A stretch of DNA of 64,000 nucleotides. Source: Heterotrichella gracilis. Lineage: Eukaryota; Sar; Xanthophyceae; Tribonematales; Xanthonemataceae. Shown here one piece after another: positions 46,530 through 57,468 of the stretch; the first letter of the stretch is position 1; each line of letters opens with the position of its first letter. Location of the stretch: positions 62,001 to 126,000 of the forward strand of contig JAULBX010000559.1 of NCBI GenBank assembly GCA_032358255.1, given 5' to 3'. The position numbers were made by a program, and so were the translations under genes. The notes under the pieces were generated by a model. That model had not been told where the DNA came from. It searched no databases and worked only from the letters and a program-made list of their open reading frames with translations.

Positions 46530-48375
46530 TGGCCAACCCAACCGAAGAACCTGCTGCGCACGGAGAGATGCCTCCAGTGGAGGTGGAGGAAGAGGAGGAG
46601 GAGGTGATCCCGGTACGTACGTAAGGAGCGATATTTCGTGTGTCACACAGTATTAAACCTCCTGTCAGTGCAGCGTGTTGGCAGGTCTGGTTTTGTAGCT
46701 CTGCCATGCACTGCAAGCCTGCAGGTGTGCGGGTCTCAGCGCCGTGGCACGCTGTTCCTGATGTCGAGGTTTAACGTGGTAGTGGACACTGATGGCAAGG
46801 CTGGTGGTCGTGCAGGAGGAACCAGCTGTTGTTCGCCGCAAGCGGGTCCGCAAGGTGAAGGAGGTCTTGAAGGCAGAGCTGAAACCAGAATACTATGAGC
46901 TCTTCACCGCGCCCATGTTCGACTATCTCGCGGCCCAAAACTTCATCACCCGCAAGCTGTTCTCCTTGATCACCCTTGATGACCTACCGCCGAGCACGTT
47001 CCCCGCAGCGATTCGGCTCTTGATTGTGGACACTTTCTGTGAGTTGACGTGGCGTGGGAGTCTAGGGTGTAATTTGACGAGCTTGCACTCGTCTCCAATC
47101 TACCAAAAGCAACTGCAGCAGTGTTCACGCTGGGGGTTTTGTGGGTACATACTGTGGGCATGTTTGGCGCACTGCAGTCTGTCTTTCTGTCACCCACTCC
47201 TTGGTGCAATTACAGCAGGGTGCAGGTGGTGGTGTGGCTTGCAAGGCAACAGCACCACTGAGCCTTGCCCCCTGGTGTTGGTGTAATCAGCAGCATAACG
47301 TGCACCACAGCGTACTGTCATGAGCAGTGTGACCTGGTGCAGCAGTTCAGGTAGGAAGTCTGTAGGTGTATGCAACCTTTTACTTGTGCATCGTAACACA
47401 ATATGTGCACTTGTGTTGAGATCTGGCGGTAACAACCTGTTCCAGGCACGTTCAGGCAGCACACTGTGTGTGAATAACTCTCCCCTTCATCCCTGCAGCA
47501 AAACCTGCTAAGCTGCCGACATCCTTCCGAGGTGCGCTGCCGGAGGCAAAGAGGCATCTGCCCACGTTGAGGAAGATGGCGGCTGCCGAGGTGAGTTGTG
47601 TCGGCAGGGGTGCAGGCGGGGGGCGGGGATTTTTAAAATTATCAATTATATTATATTGATATTATCTAAAATAACAAATTCCATTCAAATCTATGCTAAA
47701 TGATCTGTATTGATTGATATATGTGTAATACAAATGGCACTACCATATCCTGCGTCCCCAGTTTCCCCCCCCAAGGGTAATGAAGTATAATAGTACGCAC
47801 CCTGTCCTGTTATATCTCATTACCCTTGGCCCCGCGCACCAAAGTCTCACCTCCCTGAAATTGTACGCGCCTTGCTTGCTGGCAGTCCCCAACTGGCTGT
47901 TGCGCCTTGTGCAGGCCTCCAACAAGGCCGAGCCCACTCAATCTACGCCCATTGAAATAGCAGACAGCCAAACGGCCTCACGGTCGGGAACCCTCAGACG
48001 GCGGCATGTCAAGCAGTTTGGGTGACTCAGGAAGTCGTTTCCACCCCCTCAGCACTGCGCTCCCTTGCTGTGTATGCGGTCATGTTTCTCTTGTTGGCCG
48101 GCTCCCTCAAGTGCAAGATGGCAGCCGCGCTGGCAGGAGCACGTGGGGCAGCACCTCTTCACAGGCAGCACCACCACAGGCAGCACAACCACAGAAAACC
48201 CAGCCAAACAAGGCCAAGAAGGTCAAGGTCAAGAAGACCAAAACCCAACCCCAGGCGCCTGTCGTGTCCACTGAGCAACCAGCGGGGCACACGGCGCTGT
48301 GGTTTGGTGATGGTGGCAATGGCGGCGGCGGTGGGAGCAGGCACATCCTGTTGAGGAACACGAAACCACTCGAGG
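46530..48375 (+). CDS. Unrecognised Lys/Arg-rich protein, 3' part uncertain
   Basis: Four exons join in phase: 46530-46612, 46816-47038, 47499-47590 and 47915-48025. The first exon begins TGGCCAACC, so an ATG split across an intron (A|TG) would give a start MANPTEEPAAHGEMPP followed by an acidic run ending EEVIP. It joins EEPAVVRRKRVRKVKEVL, then a compact hydrophobic segment (YYELFTAPMFDYLAAQNF, FSLITLDDLPPSTFPAAIRLL). Read to the TGA at 48023-48025 it would be 169 residues. Beyond lies a Lys-, Pro- and Gln-rich open frame (to 48375, ending RHILLRNTKPLE before a GTGTGG donor), and in another frame a hydrophobic ALRSLAVYAVMFLLLAGSL. I cannot settle which belongs. An alternative start is the ATG at 46792 (MARLVVVQEE). 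No family is recognised. Confidence 0.5.
47775..47825. repeat. Imperfect inverted repeat in an intron
   Basis: GGGTAATGA with following AT-rich bases pairs with TCATTACCC and preceding AT-rich bases, about 16-bp arms with 3 mismatches around a spacer of about 18 bases. It lies in the intron before 47915. Confidence 0.75.
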
Positions 48376-49198
48376 TGTGGTGTGTGAGGGTTGAGGAGAG
48401 GAATAACATTAATAAAAATTGTATGGGAAAGGATGCATAGTAATATGAATGTGCAAAATGGGTTATATAAGGGTGCAGATATGGCCTATATAAATCTTTA
48501 AAAAAGAAAACTAACAATACCATCTGGAATATGTCAATTTTGGTAGCGCCACAAACATGTCCAATTTTTGGTATGCGATTTTTGAACCCTAATTTTTGGG
48601 CATGGCCAACTCAATACCAGGACTGAACTCTAGAAAGCCTTCATCAGGGGTTGCAACCCTATTAAAGAATGCCCTGTGAGATGATCGTACTAAACCCTAA
48701 TAAGAAACGTCTAATAGGATCTGGGAACCATGATCACATCCCCTCATAACCGATTTGCGCACTCATTTTGTGACCAGTCCTGTATGTTGTTATGATGACG
48801 CCCAGTCACAATCAACCACGAAATCCTTGGCACAACCCATCACAACACTCTAGGCTTCATGCAATCATGAAGGCCTTGACCACATCCAGCTGGTGTCGCC
48901 TTGAATGCATGTGCTTCTATGCACCATTTGGTAGCACCGAGTCTTGTCATGATGCTGGTTTTCGCTTCTGCATGCACGGGGCTGCTTCCTCGATCCCTTG
49001 CCTGGGTGCACAGCAGTGGTGGTTATGCAACACAAGCCCAGCACACGCCCCCCTTCTAATGCGCCCTCAGTCCTGCCGTTTTGCCCTTCATGCACCTTTC
49101 CCCCTACCCCACACCCCGACACGCCCATATTACCAGCGCACTACCGAGCGCTGCAGACGGCATTGTTAGCAAATAACATCGCACACCCCTACTTGCAG
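48376..49198. other. AT-richer gap between the two unrecognised coding blocks
   Basis: No coding potential is seen. It is either an unusually long intron joining the blocks at 46530-48375 and 49199-50016 (the phases agree, both 0) or the promoter of a separate gene. Confidence 0.5.
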
Positions 49199-50016
49199 GG
49201 CGCGGCAGGTGCCGCCATGCAGAGCCTTGCTTCTGAGGGCTGCGCCTGGGTACCTACGCTGGGCAACTTGTTCACGCTTGTTGGCTTTGGGCTGTGCCTG
49301 GCGCTCAGTTGGCTGCTGGTGGAGGTAAGTTGGGGTGGGATATTTGGTTTGGGCTGTGCCTGGCGCTTAACCCACAATAAATGCACATGGTGCATTTGAT
49401 TTACATGCGCACCGCCTTGACTTGCCATGCTGTACATACCTCTTTTCATACAATGGCACGGTTTGACAACTGGATGCTCTCTACCCAACATGGTCCAAAG
49501 ATCCACCCATTCCTGCCTCCCCTTCATCAACAGCTCCCCTCATGCAAACCTCCTTGATTGTGCCCCATTCCCCCCCGCAGACCCCAGAACGCATCATTTT
49601 CATCCCAGCCCCCGTCCTCCTGCTCCTTAACCAGGACCCACTCCTCATGCGCAACCTGGGCGCCCATCCCCGCCTGTTCCCTCCTCTACTTGCCATCACC
49701 GGGTACCTGGCCATTGGCTCAGCGGCTCACCTGTTGCGCACAGGCCTGGACCCTCAGGCACAGCTGCGCATGGGACCTTTCCCCCACGCTGCATACATGG
49801 GCAGACACGGCATGCTGCTTGCGCTCTCCCTGCCCTCTCACGCGATCTTGCTGCGCTACCTGTGGTGAAGCCAGGTGGCGGGTTTGGCCAGCGGCGCTCT
49901 TGGGTCTGGCCTCGGTGACGTTTGCGGATATGGTGGCGGTGCGCTACCTCGGTGGATTGGGTTTGTGTGCTGCTGTGCCACTGCAGTATATTATCAAGAA
50001 ATGCAAGGTGGTCTGA
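49199..50016 (+). CDS. Unrecognised multi-pass membrane protein with an apparent frame break
   Basis: Exon 49199-49326 (GAAGAAMQSLASEG through LFTLVGFGLCLALSWLLVE) splices in phase to an exon at 49581 (TPERIIFIPAPVLLLL, LFPPLLAITGYLAIGS, MLLALSLPSHAILLRYLW). That frame meets TGA at 49866-49868. The plus-one frame then continues with membrane-like sequence, WRVWPAALLGLASVTFAD and GLCAAVPLQYIIKK, to TGA at 50014-50016. Ten bases (49865-49874, GTGAAGCCAG) bounded by GT and AG would restore the frame if absent, but are far too few for a normal intron. A one-base assembly error or a real frame change are the other readings. At least four hydrophobic segments are visible. No family is recognised; it may be the 3' half of the gene at 46530. 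Confidence 0.55.
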
Positions 50017-51454
50017 AGAACAGCTGGGTACCCTGCATGCACAGCATGGCATGGGAGTTCATTACAGGACAATTTTGAAAATGAATATTCTCTTGGGTTA
50101 TCATAAGGGCGGCCTGTGATGGTGTACATGTCATATGGGTTTTTCACCCTGTGAGAATGTCACAATGTCACAATGTCATTCTTGAGAGCCAAAATGCTGG
50201 TGTGTTGAATGTGCAGTGGTGTCATGTTCATCACATTTGCTGGGAGTGTGAATGTATTCAGGATTTTTAATTTTGACCAGTATGCCGATATTGAATGTAA
50301 GTGGCTTGCAGCACGGTGACAATTTAAAGGAGCTGTGTGGTGATTGGATTTTTGCACGATTCAGCGTTTTTAAAATCTCCATACTGGGAGGATTAGTCAT
50401 AGTCTAGAATTATCATTTTACAACAATTCAATCAGCCGCAATATGTGATCATTGATGAGTAGTTTACTTTCAGAGCTTCAGCCTAGGCAGTAATTGGCCA
50501 ATGCTGTGTAGATATGTGCATTATGCTAGAATGATAGAATCAATTCAATAGCTGATCATATTAGACAGGAACATACCTGTCCTGTCACCTGTCACATTAG
50601 GCGCGCAACGCGTTGCTAATTTTGTAGCAAAAGTAAATAGCACAAGAATTAATTAATCATCCTGCACCTACTAGGATGATGATCAAAGTTGCTTGGATTA
50701 TTGCCAATACTGTCTGCTGCACGAGCTTGCAAAGCTGACATAAGAATGTACGAATGCAGCAACAGTTACTGCATTGCTGCAGCAGGTTGCTCATTGGTTC
50801 CCAGGCTTTTGAGGTGTTGCATCAAATGGCAGTGACACAGTCACTGCGACTGAGCTGTGCCTTTCAGTGAGCTGTTCAACAATACTGTAACATTTGAAAT
50901 TTGGCTTGTCAAATCGTCGACAATCGATTAATTCACATTGGTGACGTGTAATGTGATCACTCTCGATGAGACTAAGCTGCTGCCGCAGTCCATATGCCAT
51001 TGTCGATGGTTACAGTGAGAAGGACAATACTTCTTTTTTAAAAAGGGTAAAAACCAAGGCAAATTGCTTTAAAAGGTAAAAACCAAGCAAAAAATGTTTC
51101 AACACAGAGTCGCGGGAACCAAGCCAAATGTCTCCCTGACACATAAGGACACTGCCCAGCCGTGACGACGGGGTTTGCGCCAGTGCCCATTAAATCCAAT
51201 TTGACAATATTGCTGATCAGCCAATGCAAATGAAATCCAGGAGCTGGCAAATGATGTCATTGACCAACTAATCTTGGAATCAACTTGATTGAAGCAGGCA
51301 GCGTTCAGCAATTCCCATAAGTACATGTACAACAGACATGCTAAAATGTCATTAAGCCTCTAGTGGTGCCTGCGCTGTTTGTTTGCATTGCCCTTCCCCA
51401 GCACCTATAGGTATAGCTGTACACCAAAACTGTTTGAAGGCCGGCCCATCCGTA
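50017..51454. other. Convergent intergenic, AT-rich, no gene seen
   Basis: These 1.4 kb hold only short frames. A triplet of TGTCACAA-type units lies at 50156-50180. No transposon ends are seen. Confidence 0.7.
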
Positions 51455-54400
51455 TCACAAGCCGTCGTCGCTACTTTCACCTTGATCGGCAGCTGCAGCT
51501 GATTGCGCCATCCACCGCTCGTGTTCCTGCTTGTATCTACGCACCACATTCACATTATGCTGCAGGTCACCCCTTCTGTCCTCCTCTCCGGCAAAAGCCT
51601 GTGCTAGGATGTCTTCGTCGTCCGAGTTCAACCCCGCATTGCGCCAATCAGGGGCAAAACCCTGCATAGAAAGCCTTTAATAAGCAACTCATCCTGTGCT
51701 TATGCCAGACAATGTGCCATGCCATGGTGTAGGTTTTAGGGTTTGGGTTTAGGGTTTATCCAAATAGCCCCAGCACGCTGTCACAGAGAGGCTGTAGCCC
51801 CACTGTTTGATGACACAATATGAGTAAGGCTCAAATATGGGAGGAAAATACACTCCTTGCAGAAAACCCTAAGACCAGACCAGAAACACCACAAGGCTAT
51901 TTTGCATGGACAAATGCAACCAGTGTCGACCAATCGCACCTGGGTTTTGGGAGCATCACTGTCTCCCTTGTTGCGCATCGCTGCCAGCACCACCACAGCC
52001 ACGATGACCACAACCATCAGGCCCATGCCGGGCTGCAGGAACGCCCCGCTCAAGTTGAGGTCGGGCCCTGAGCGCGCAGCCAGCAGCCAGCGGTACACTG
52101 CCAGGTACTGTCCCATGCCAACCACTATCGTGCCCCCCTTGTTGACTGCCAAGATTGGCAGGGAACAGTGGGGAACCTGTTGCGACAAACAAACATGTCA
52201 CCGTGATGTGTCTCTTGTAGGGTTGTAAGATGAGTGACAATGCACCATCTGTATCATGTGGCAGGTGTTGCTCAGGCCATATGCCAATGGTGTGCATTGC
52301 ATCACAGTTGCTTCTTTATACACATTAGCATTACACCATAGCCTTCACGTCATTTAACATTGCATGCTTTTTCCAGATCGCTTCCACCACCTCATACCTC
52401 CAAATTTTCCCCCCACGCCTCAACAAGGTGCTGCGCACTCTCCACCACCACCTCCACAGGCCCATTCTTCAGGGCCGACGTCACGTTGTACACAGCTACC
52501 CCATGGCAGGTAGCCACGAACAAGAAGCCATGACTTGTGGCCATGGCAACTGGAACAGTGGGTGGCGCAAGTGGAAACCAATGCCAGACCTGCAAGTTGC
52601 GCAGGGGATGCGGTGAGCAAGTGATGCATGGTATGGTGGATGCAACAGCATGGCCTGCATACATTGATACATGTCGGTCCATTGAGTGTTCATGCTTGCG
52701 TGTGCACATGGCTGCACACCCATATTTATGTTTATATTAATATATTTTAGTAAAGATAATTACTTTTGTAATTATATATGTTTATATTTTTATTTACTGA
52801 CGCCGCAGACCCGTCCCAGAAAGATAGGCACACGGGCCCGCACCCTCACCTTGCACCCTCCTTCTCCCCGGCTAGGGTAAATGCTGATGGTAACCAGGTA
52901 CCCGCTCGCAGTCAAGCCATACGCGCGTGCAGTGCTGTGTGCATCAAATGCCGCAGCCACCAGCCCGTTGCCATCCATGCCTGGGCATGACATATAGTGG
53001 CTTTGCCGCTTGTCCTGGAGTGGGTGGATGACAGCCACGCCCTCGGGGAATATGGCATGCACCACTGCCATTGTGGTGCGGACCGCCAACAATGGCTGGC
53101 CAAATGGGAGCAAGCGCCGCACGGTGCCTGCATGTTGAGGACGGCATCCACAATCAGCAATCACGCGAAGTTCTGATTGGTATACACACTTTACCTACTG
53201 CTGCAGTGTTGTTGTGGGTGCCAGGTACAGCAAGTGCGTGCATTTGCCACAGCAATTTTGTCCATTCCTCTACATGACGAACGACATTGCGCAGGTACCA
53301 AGCAATGAAGCATGTACCCACAATGGATGGCCGCACACTACTGCCATCCCGAGGGGGTCTGAGATGCAAGGCCCATCATTGGCGCACCACAAACTAAGCA
53401 TGACTCAACCAAGGATTTGCGCAACTGTGTTCAAGCCTTGGATCGGATCACCGCCCAGCTGCACATGGGTCCTACCATTGGCGTAGACCAGGCCTGATGC
53501 CTCATCTGCATCCAAAGCAAAGAGGTGCCTTGCACGAGACTCCTTGCCGGTGCCCAAATGGTGCACCAGCGGTCTGGCGGCGCGGAGTCCAAAGTAGCCA
53601 TCAGCGCATCCAGGACAGCTTGCATTGGCTCCAAGTTTGCTAGTGCTGTTATCGCGCTTCAGTGAAGGCAAGTCGAGCCTCCCCAGGAATGTGAAGTTGT
53701 GCACTGTTGGTTCTTGGTAAGGTGAATGCCTGCATGGGTGGTGCGCTCTATTCAGCAGCTTCCAGGGGGGAAATTTTCTTGCTGATCACGATATTCCAGG
53801 GACAAGTGACGGGCCATACCTGAGTATTCGTTCAGTCAGCAGAAACCTGTCCAGCCGCTGGTTCTTGCTTGCGGCCACGAGCACTGTTTGGTTCTTGCGC
53901 TGGTACTGCCAGGTGATACTGCTCACTGGAGACCCTTCGCCTGTTACACATAACCCGTTGCTGTGTCAGTGCCTGTGCGAGTGGGTGTAACTGCCTGTAA
54001 ATGCCTACTCTAGGCATGCGCATGGTGCAATGCATTGCGATGCATGACCCCCAGATGGCTTGCAAGCTGACTGCTGTATCTGACCTGTGTTGACCTCATA
54101 CAGCAGCTCGCCAGTAGGTTTCAGCACATACAGCCTCCCTGATTGGTCCCCCGTGACAACATATCGCGGGAGCCGCGAGTCCACCAGGGACCCCTCTACC
54201 AGGTCAGCGGCTGTGACAGCCTGGTCCAGCTTGGTCACTGAGAGAAGGTCAGTGTACTTGGCCCACACTCTCAGGTAGCGAGCGAGGAGCCTGGAGTAGG
54301 TAGGCACTTGCACACCACCCTGCAACCACCACCCCTTAGTTTGCGGGTGCTCAGAAGGAACTTGCTCAGCAATTTAAGCACATGAAGATACCATGATGGC

Positions 54401-54674
54401 TTCTTCAGAGTATTCGTACCGCGTTTGACCCAGTGAGGAGGTGCTGCGCCGTCTGATTGGAGTGGCTCCTGCAAATGGGCGTGTCATGCAGCTGCTCATG
54501 GTTTGGGCTGTCGGGCTCGGTCTGCTGTGTTACTGCTGCTGTAGTCTTGCTACAAAGCCCAACGTCGTCCCCAGACACATGAGCGCTACATATCTGCTCA
54601 GTTTCAGCTTGCAGCGCACATACAGCTGCAAGGAGCAGAGATAAGACAGCCAGTGACACTACTGGGTGCCTCAT
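51455..54674 (-). CDS. Type I single-pass membrane glycoprotein with propeller-like luminal domain
   Basis: Eight exons, 54674-54420, 54319-54085, 53940-53820, 53729-53410, 53127-52850, 52589-52398, 52176-51940 and 51661-51455, give 614 residues in phase. The N-terminus MRHPVVSLAVLSLLLAAVCA is a clear signal peptide. The luminal part carries six or seven sequons (NQT twice, NFT, NST, NAS, NVT, NLS). It also has repeated short beta-rich motifs such as RYVVTGDQSGRLYVL, RHLFALDADEASGLVYANG and HGFLFVATCHGVAVYNV, as in PQQ- or WD-like propeller blades. One membrane helix (GMGLMVVVIVAVVVLAAM) near residue 525 precedes an acidic, coiled tail of about 80 residues. I do not recognise the family. Location in the ER or later secretory path is inferred. 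It is divergent from Rab5. Confidence 0.85.
51729..51757. repeat. Interstitial telomere-like motif
   Basis: GTTTTAGGGTTTGGGTTTAGGG on the plus strand. On the transcript it is CCCTAAA-type sequence about 70 bases upstream of the last exon's acceptor (exon starts at 51661). Confidence 0.85.
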
Positions 54675-55287
54675 GGGGGTTCGCCATCTAAACCCGTTGG
54701 CAAGCATACTCAAGCTTTTGTAGGATGGAACCAACGGCTACATTGTCGCATACAGTGAAACAGGAGAGGTGAAGGCGAAGGGTGCATAAATGTTACTGGG
54801 CATACGGGCATGCATTTTGCGTGCATGCATTTTGCATGCCTACATGCGAGACTGTTCTTGGGTTGAACAGGCGCTGCATCGATAAGGAGGAAGGAACCAG
54901 TGATCATCTGCACACCCAAAGTGGGCGAAGGTCGTGAAAGTTTGCCCACTTTCATGGCGTTTGGGAGTTGGGGAGTGGCAATGCCCGTGTCCCGGGATAC
55001 TAACCCAGGGTTTCCTTCCCTGGGATTCCCACCTTGCACCCTGAAATCACGTTCTGGGCAGGTTCCTGCCTATCCCGCCACACGAAACGAAGAAGGAGTA
55101 CCAAACACGAGACCTGCAGCACATACACCCAACTTTCTTCAGCAGCCAGGTGCCTTGGATCGCCCACAGTACTTTCGCACCCACGCAGGCCTTGTCTAGA
55201 CAACAACACTTCGAAGTCCAGCAGGCGTTGTGACACACAGTGCAGCAACCCAGAGACAAGACCCAGGTTTCCACCCACGCTGCCACA
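54675..55287. promoter_or_regulatory. Shared divergent promoter, membrane glycoprotein and Rab5
   Basis: These 613 bp separate the two start codons. No gene is supported. Confidence 0.6.
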
Positions 55288-56369
55288 ATGATGGCTGAAA
55301 CTGGCAGTCTCCAGCAAGCAAAGCTAGTGCTGCTGGGGGACATGGGTGCCGGCAAGTCTTCGCTTGTGCTGCGCTTTGTGAAAGGGCAATTCTTCGACTA
55401 TCAGGTAAAACAAGGGCGCCACACGTGTGCACCAAAGCTCAGGACAAACTACCAGCCAAGTAACAAGCCAAATTTTTATTTGGACGTTTTCGGTGTGAAT
55501 TGTCTGCTTGTGGCGTGTGCACAGTGCTGTTTGGTGCACTTACATGCCTTCTGAGCACCACATTGTGGTTGCTGCTAATGGTGGTGTGGGTGCAACAGGA
55601 GTCAACCATAGGAGCAGCCTTCCTCACAAAAACCATGCCCGAGTTCAACGTGAAGTTTGAAATATGGTGGGTGCTGTGCCAACTGTTTTTTATTCTGTGC
55701 ACTGTGGTTGACATGCGCCCCCCTCAGGTGGCCACCTGGCAAGTGGGCTGTGCGCAGGGCAGTGCCCTTTCCTTGTGCATTGTCTTAGTCTTGCAAATCT
55801 GCCATGCTGTGTGATTTCAAAACAACGCTGCACTGCGTTGGTTGTGGGTTGTCGTTTACAGTATGCATGCACGTGCAGGGACACAGCTGGCCAAGAGAGG
55901 TACCACAGCCTTGCGCCCATGTATTACAGGTAAGCGCTCACACAAGGTTGCTTACAGTCTGCCCAGCAGAAAACCCAGGTCTCATGCCAGCCCCTGCTTG
56001 TGTTTCAGGGGAGCTGCTGCGGCCATTATCGTGTACGATATCACCAGCCCAGACAGCTTTGCCAAGGCCAAGAACTGGGTCAAGGAGCTGCAGCGCCAGG
56101 GCAACCCAAACATGATCGTGGCTGTGGCTGGCAACAAGGCAGACCTAGCAGAGGCCCGCCAGGTTACGTCCGAGGAAGCGCAGGCCTATGCGGATGAGAA
56201 CGGGCTGTTCTTCTGGGAGACGTCAGCCAAGACCAACACCAACGTGCAGCAGCTGTTTGAGGACCTGGCAAAGAGGTTGCCAAAGGCAGCGGCGCCGCAA
56301 CAGCCCACAGGCGGCATAACCCTTGACAGGCAGGAGGAGCGGCCGAGGCCAAAGTCAAGCTGCTGCTAG
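55288..56369 (+). CDS. Rab5-type small GTPase
   Basis: Four exons, 55288-55404, 55599-55666, 55879-55929 and 56009-56369, give 198 residues. All GTPase motifs are intact: P-loop GDMGAGKS (17-24), effector STIGAAF (41-47), WDTAGQE with the catalytic Gln at 67, NKAD and ETSAK. The C-terminus ends KSSCC, a double-Cys geranylgeranylation site. Sequence such as [16 protein letters not shown] and [17 protein letters not shown] is that of conventional Rab5 (plant RABF2), not the N-myristoylated ARA6 type, which lacks the CC tail. Rab5 controls early endosome fusion and traffic to the vacuole. Two consecutive ATG codons start the frame; both lie before the conserved region. Confidence 0.97.
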
Positions 56370-57468
56370 GCTTGGCAACAACCATGTTGCAATCACAGCT
56401 GGCTGACTGCAGGACAGCTGGCGCGCGCTGAATAGCCAGCATGTATGCCTCGCGGGGACTGTCAATGGCGCTGTGGAGTCCATCGGTCATATGTGGCGCA
56501 GGTTTTTGGAGGGGGCAGCGTGAGCAGATGGCCAGGGCAACTCCCACTGCCAGGGAGGCGCGCTAGTCGCAGGGCGTGTGCTTGTATTTCTTAGTTGACT
56601 GAACTGCACCCTTCCCATGAACGCATTCCAGGGTTGCACAGGTTGTGCTTCCAGTGTACCTTTTCCTTTCTAGTGGGTATTGCACCCAAAGTGTTCAATA
56701 GTTGAACCGTTTCCCCGCATAATACAAGGCGCCTTATTGCCTATGGGTGCGATGTGCTTGTGGTGGAGGCAACCATCCACAAATCCCTTGACTTAAGGAC
56801 CCTGCTGTCCATCTCAGTTTTCCTGTTCGTGCTGGTTTTTCATTCTGTTGTAGCAACTCCCAACTGATAAGTACACCCTTGAAAGTGGATAATAGCTAGG
56901 GGGCGGTCAGGTACAGACAAGCGGTAGGCGTTGGGCACAGTGCCAGCAGTGCAGCAGTTTTTGCAAGGGACCAGTCCCAGGTGTGGTTTCAAATAACCTT
57001 GCAAGTTGGTTGCTTCGTTGCACACATCTCCACAACACCAGGAATATGGGAAGGGGGGGGAAGGGGGGGAGACACCTTGTCTGTGTGTTGCGCACTAACC
57101 GTTGTTCTGTAACTGACAGTGCACTCATCAATGATCGTTGCTAAGAGTTAGTGTGCACGCTTTGTACGAGCGTGACAAAGAATGTGACATTCACACGAGT
57201 CAAGTATTACTGAGCTGGCAGACTGCCAAAATGCCAAGTAAGCTCGACAGGGTGATCAGCTGAAAACTTGAGGCCACTGAGTGCAACATAATGGCTGCAG
57301 TGACCTTGTGACTTTCGTCCACTAAACTATGCGGCAGCCGCAGCACGGATCCAAACGTGTGGCATTGAAAACCTCAGCACGCTGCATCACCAAGGTGGAT
57401 ATGCCACTGGCCAGTGACTGCATCCAGAGAGCTCTGGCTTCTATGACGCAGCAGTGGAAATCATCTGT
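56370..57468. other. Convergent intergenic, no gene seen
   Basis: Lies between the 3' ends of Rab5 and Sen34. A G-run (57051-57070) is the only notable composition. Confidence 0.7.

Noticed and set aside
46725-46898. Exon-like frame VCGSQRRGTLFLMSRF after a good acceptor
   Set aside because: It cannot be joined in phase to the following EEPAVV exon and runs into a stop. The 46612 to 46816 junction fits better.
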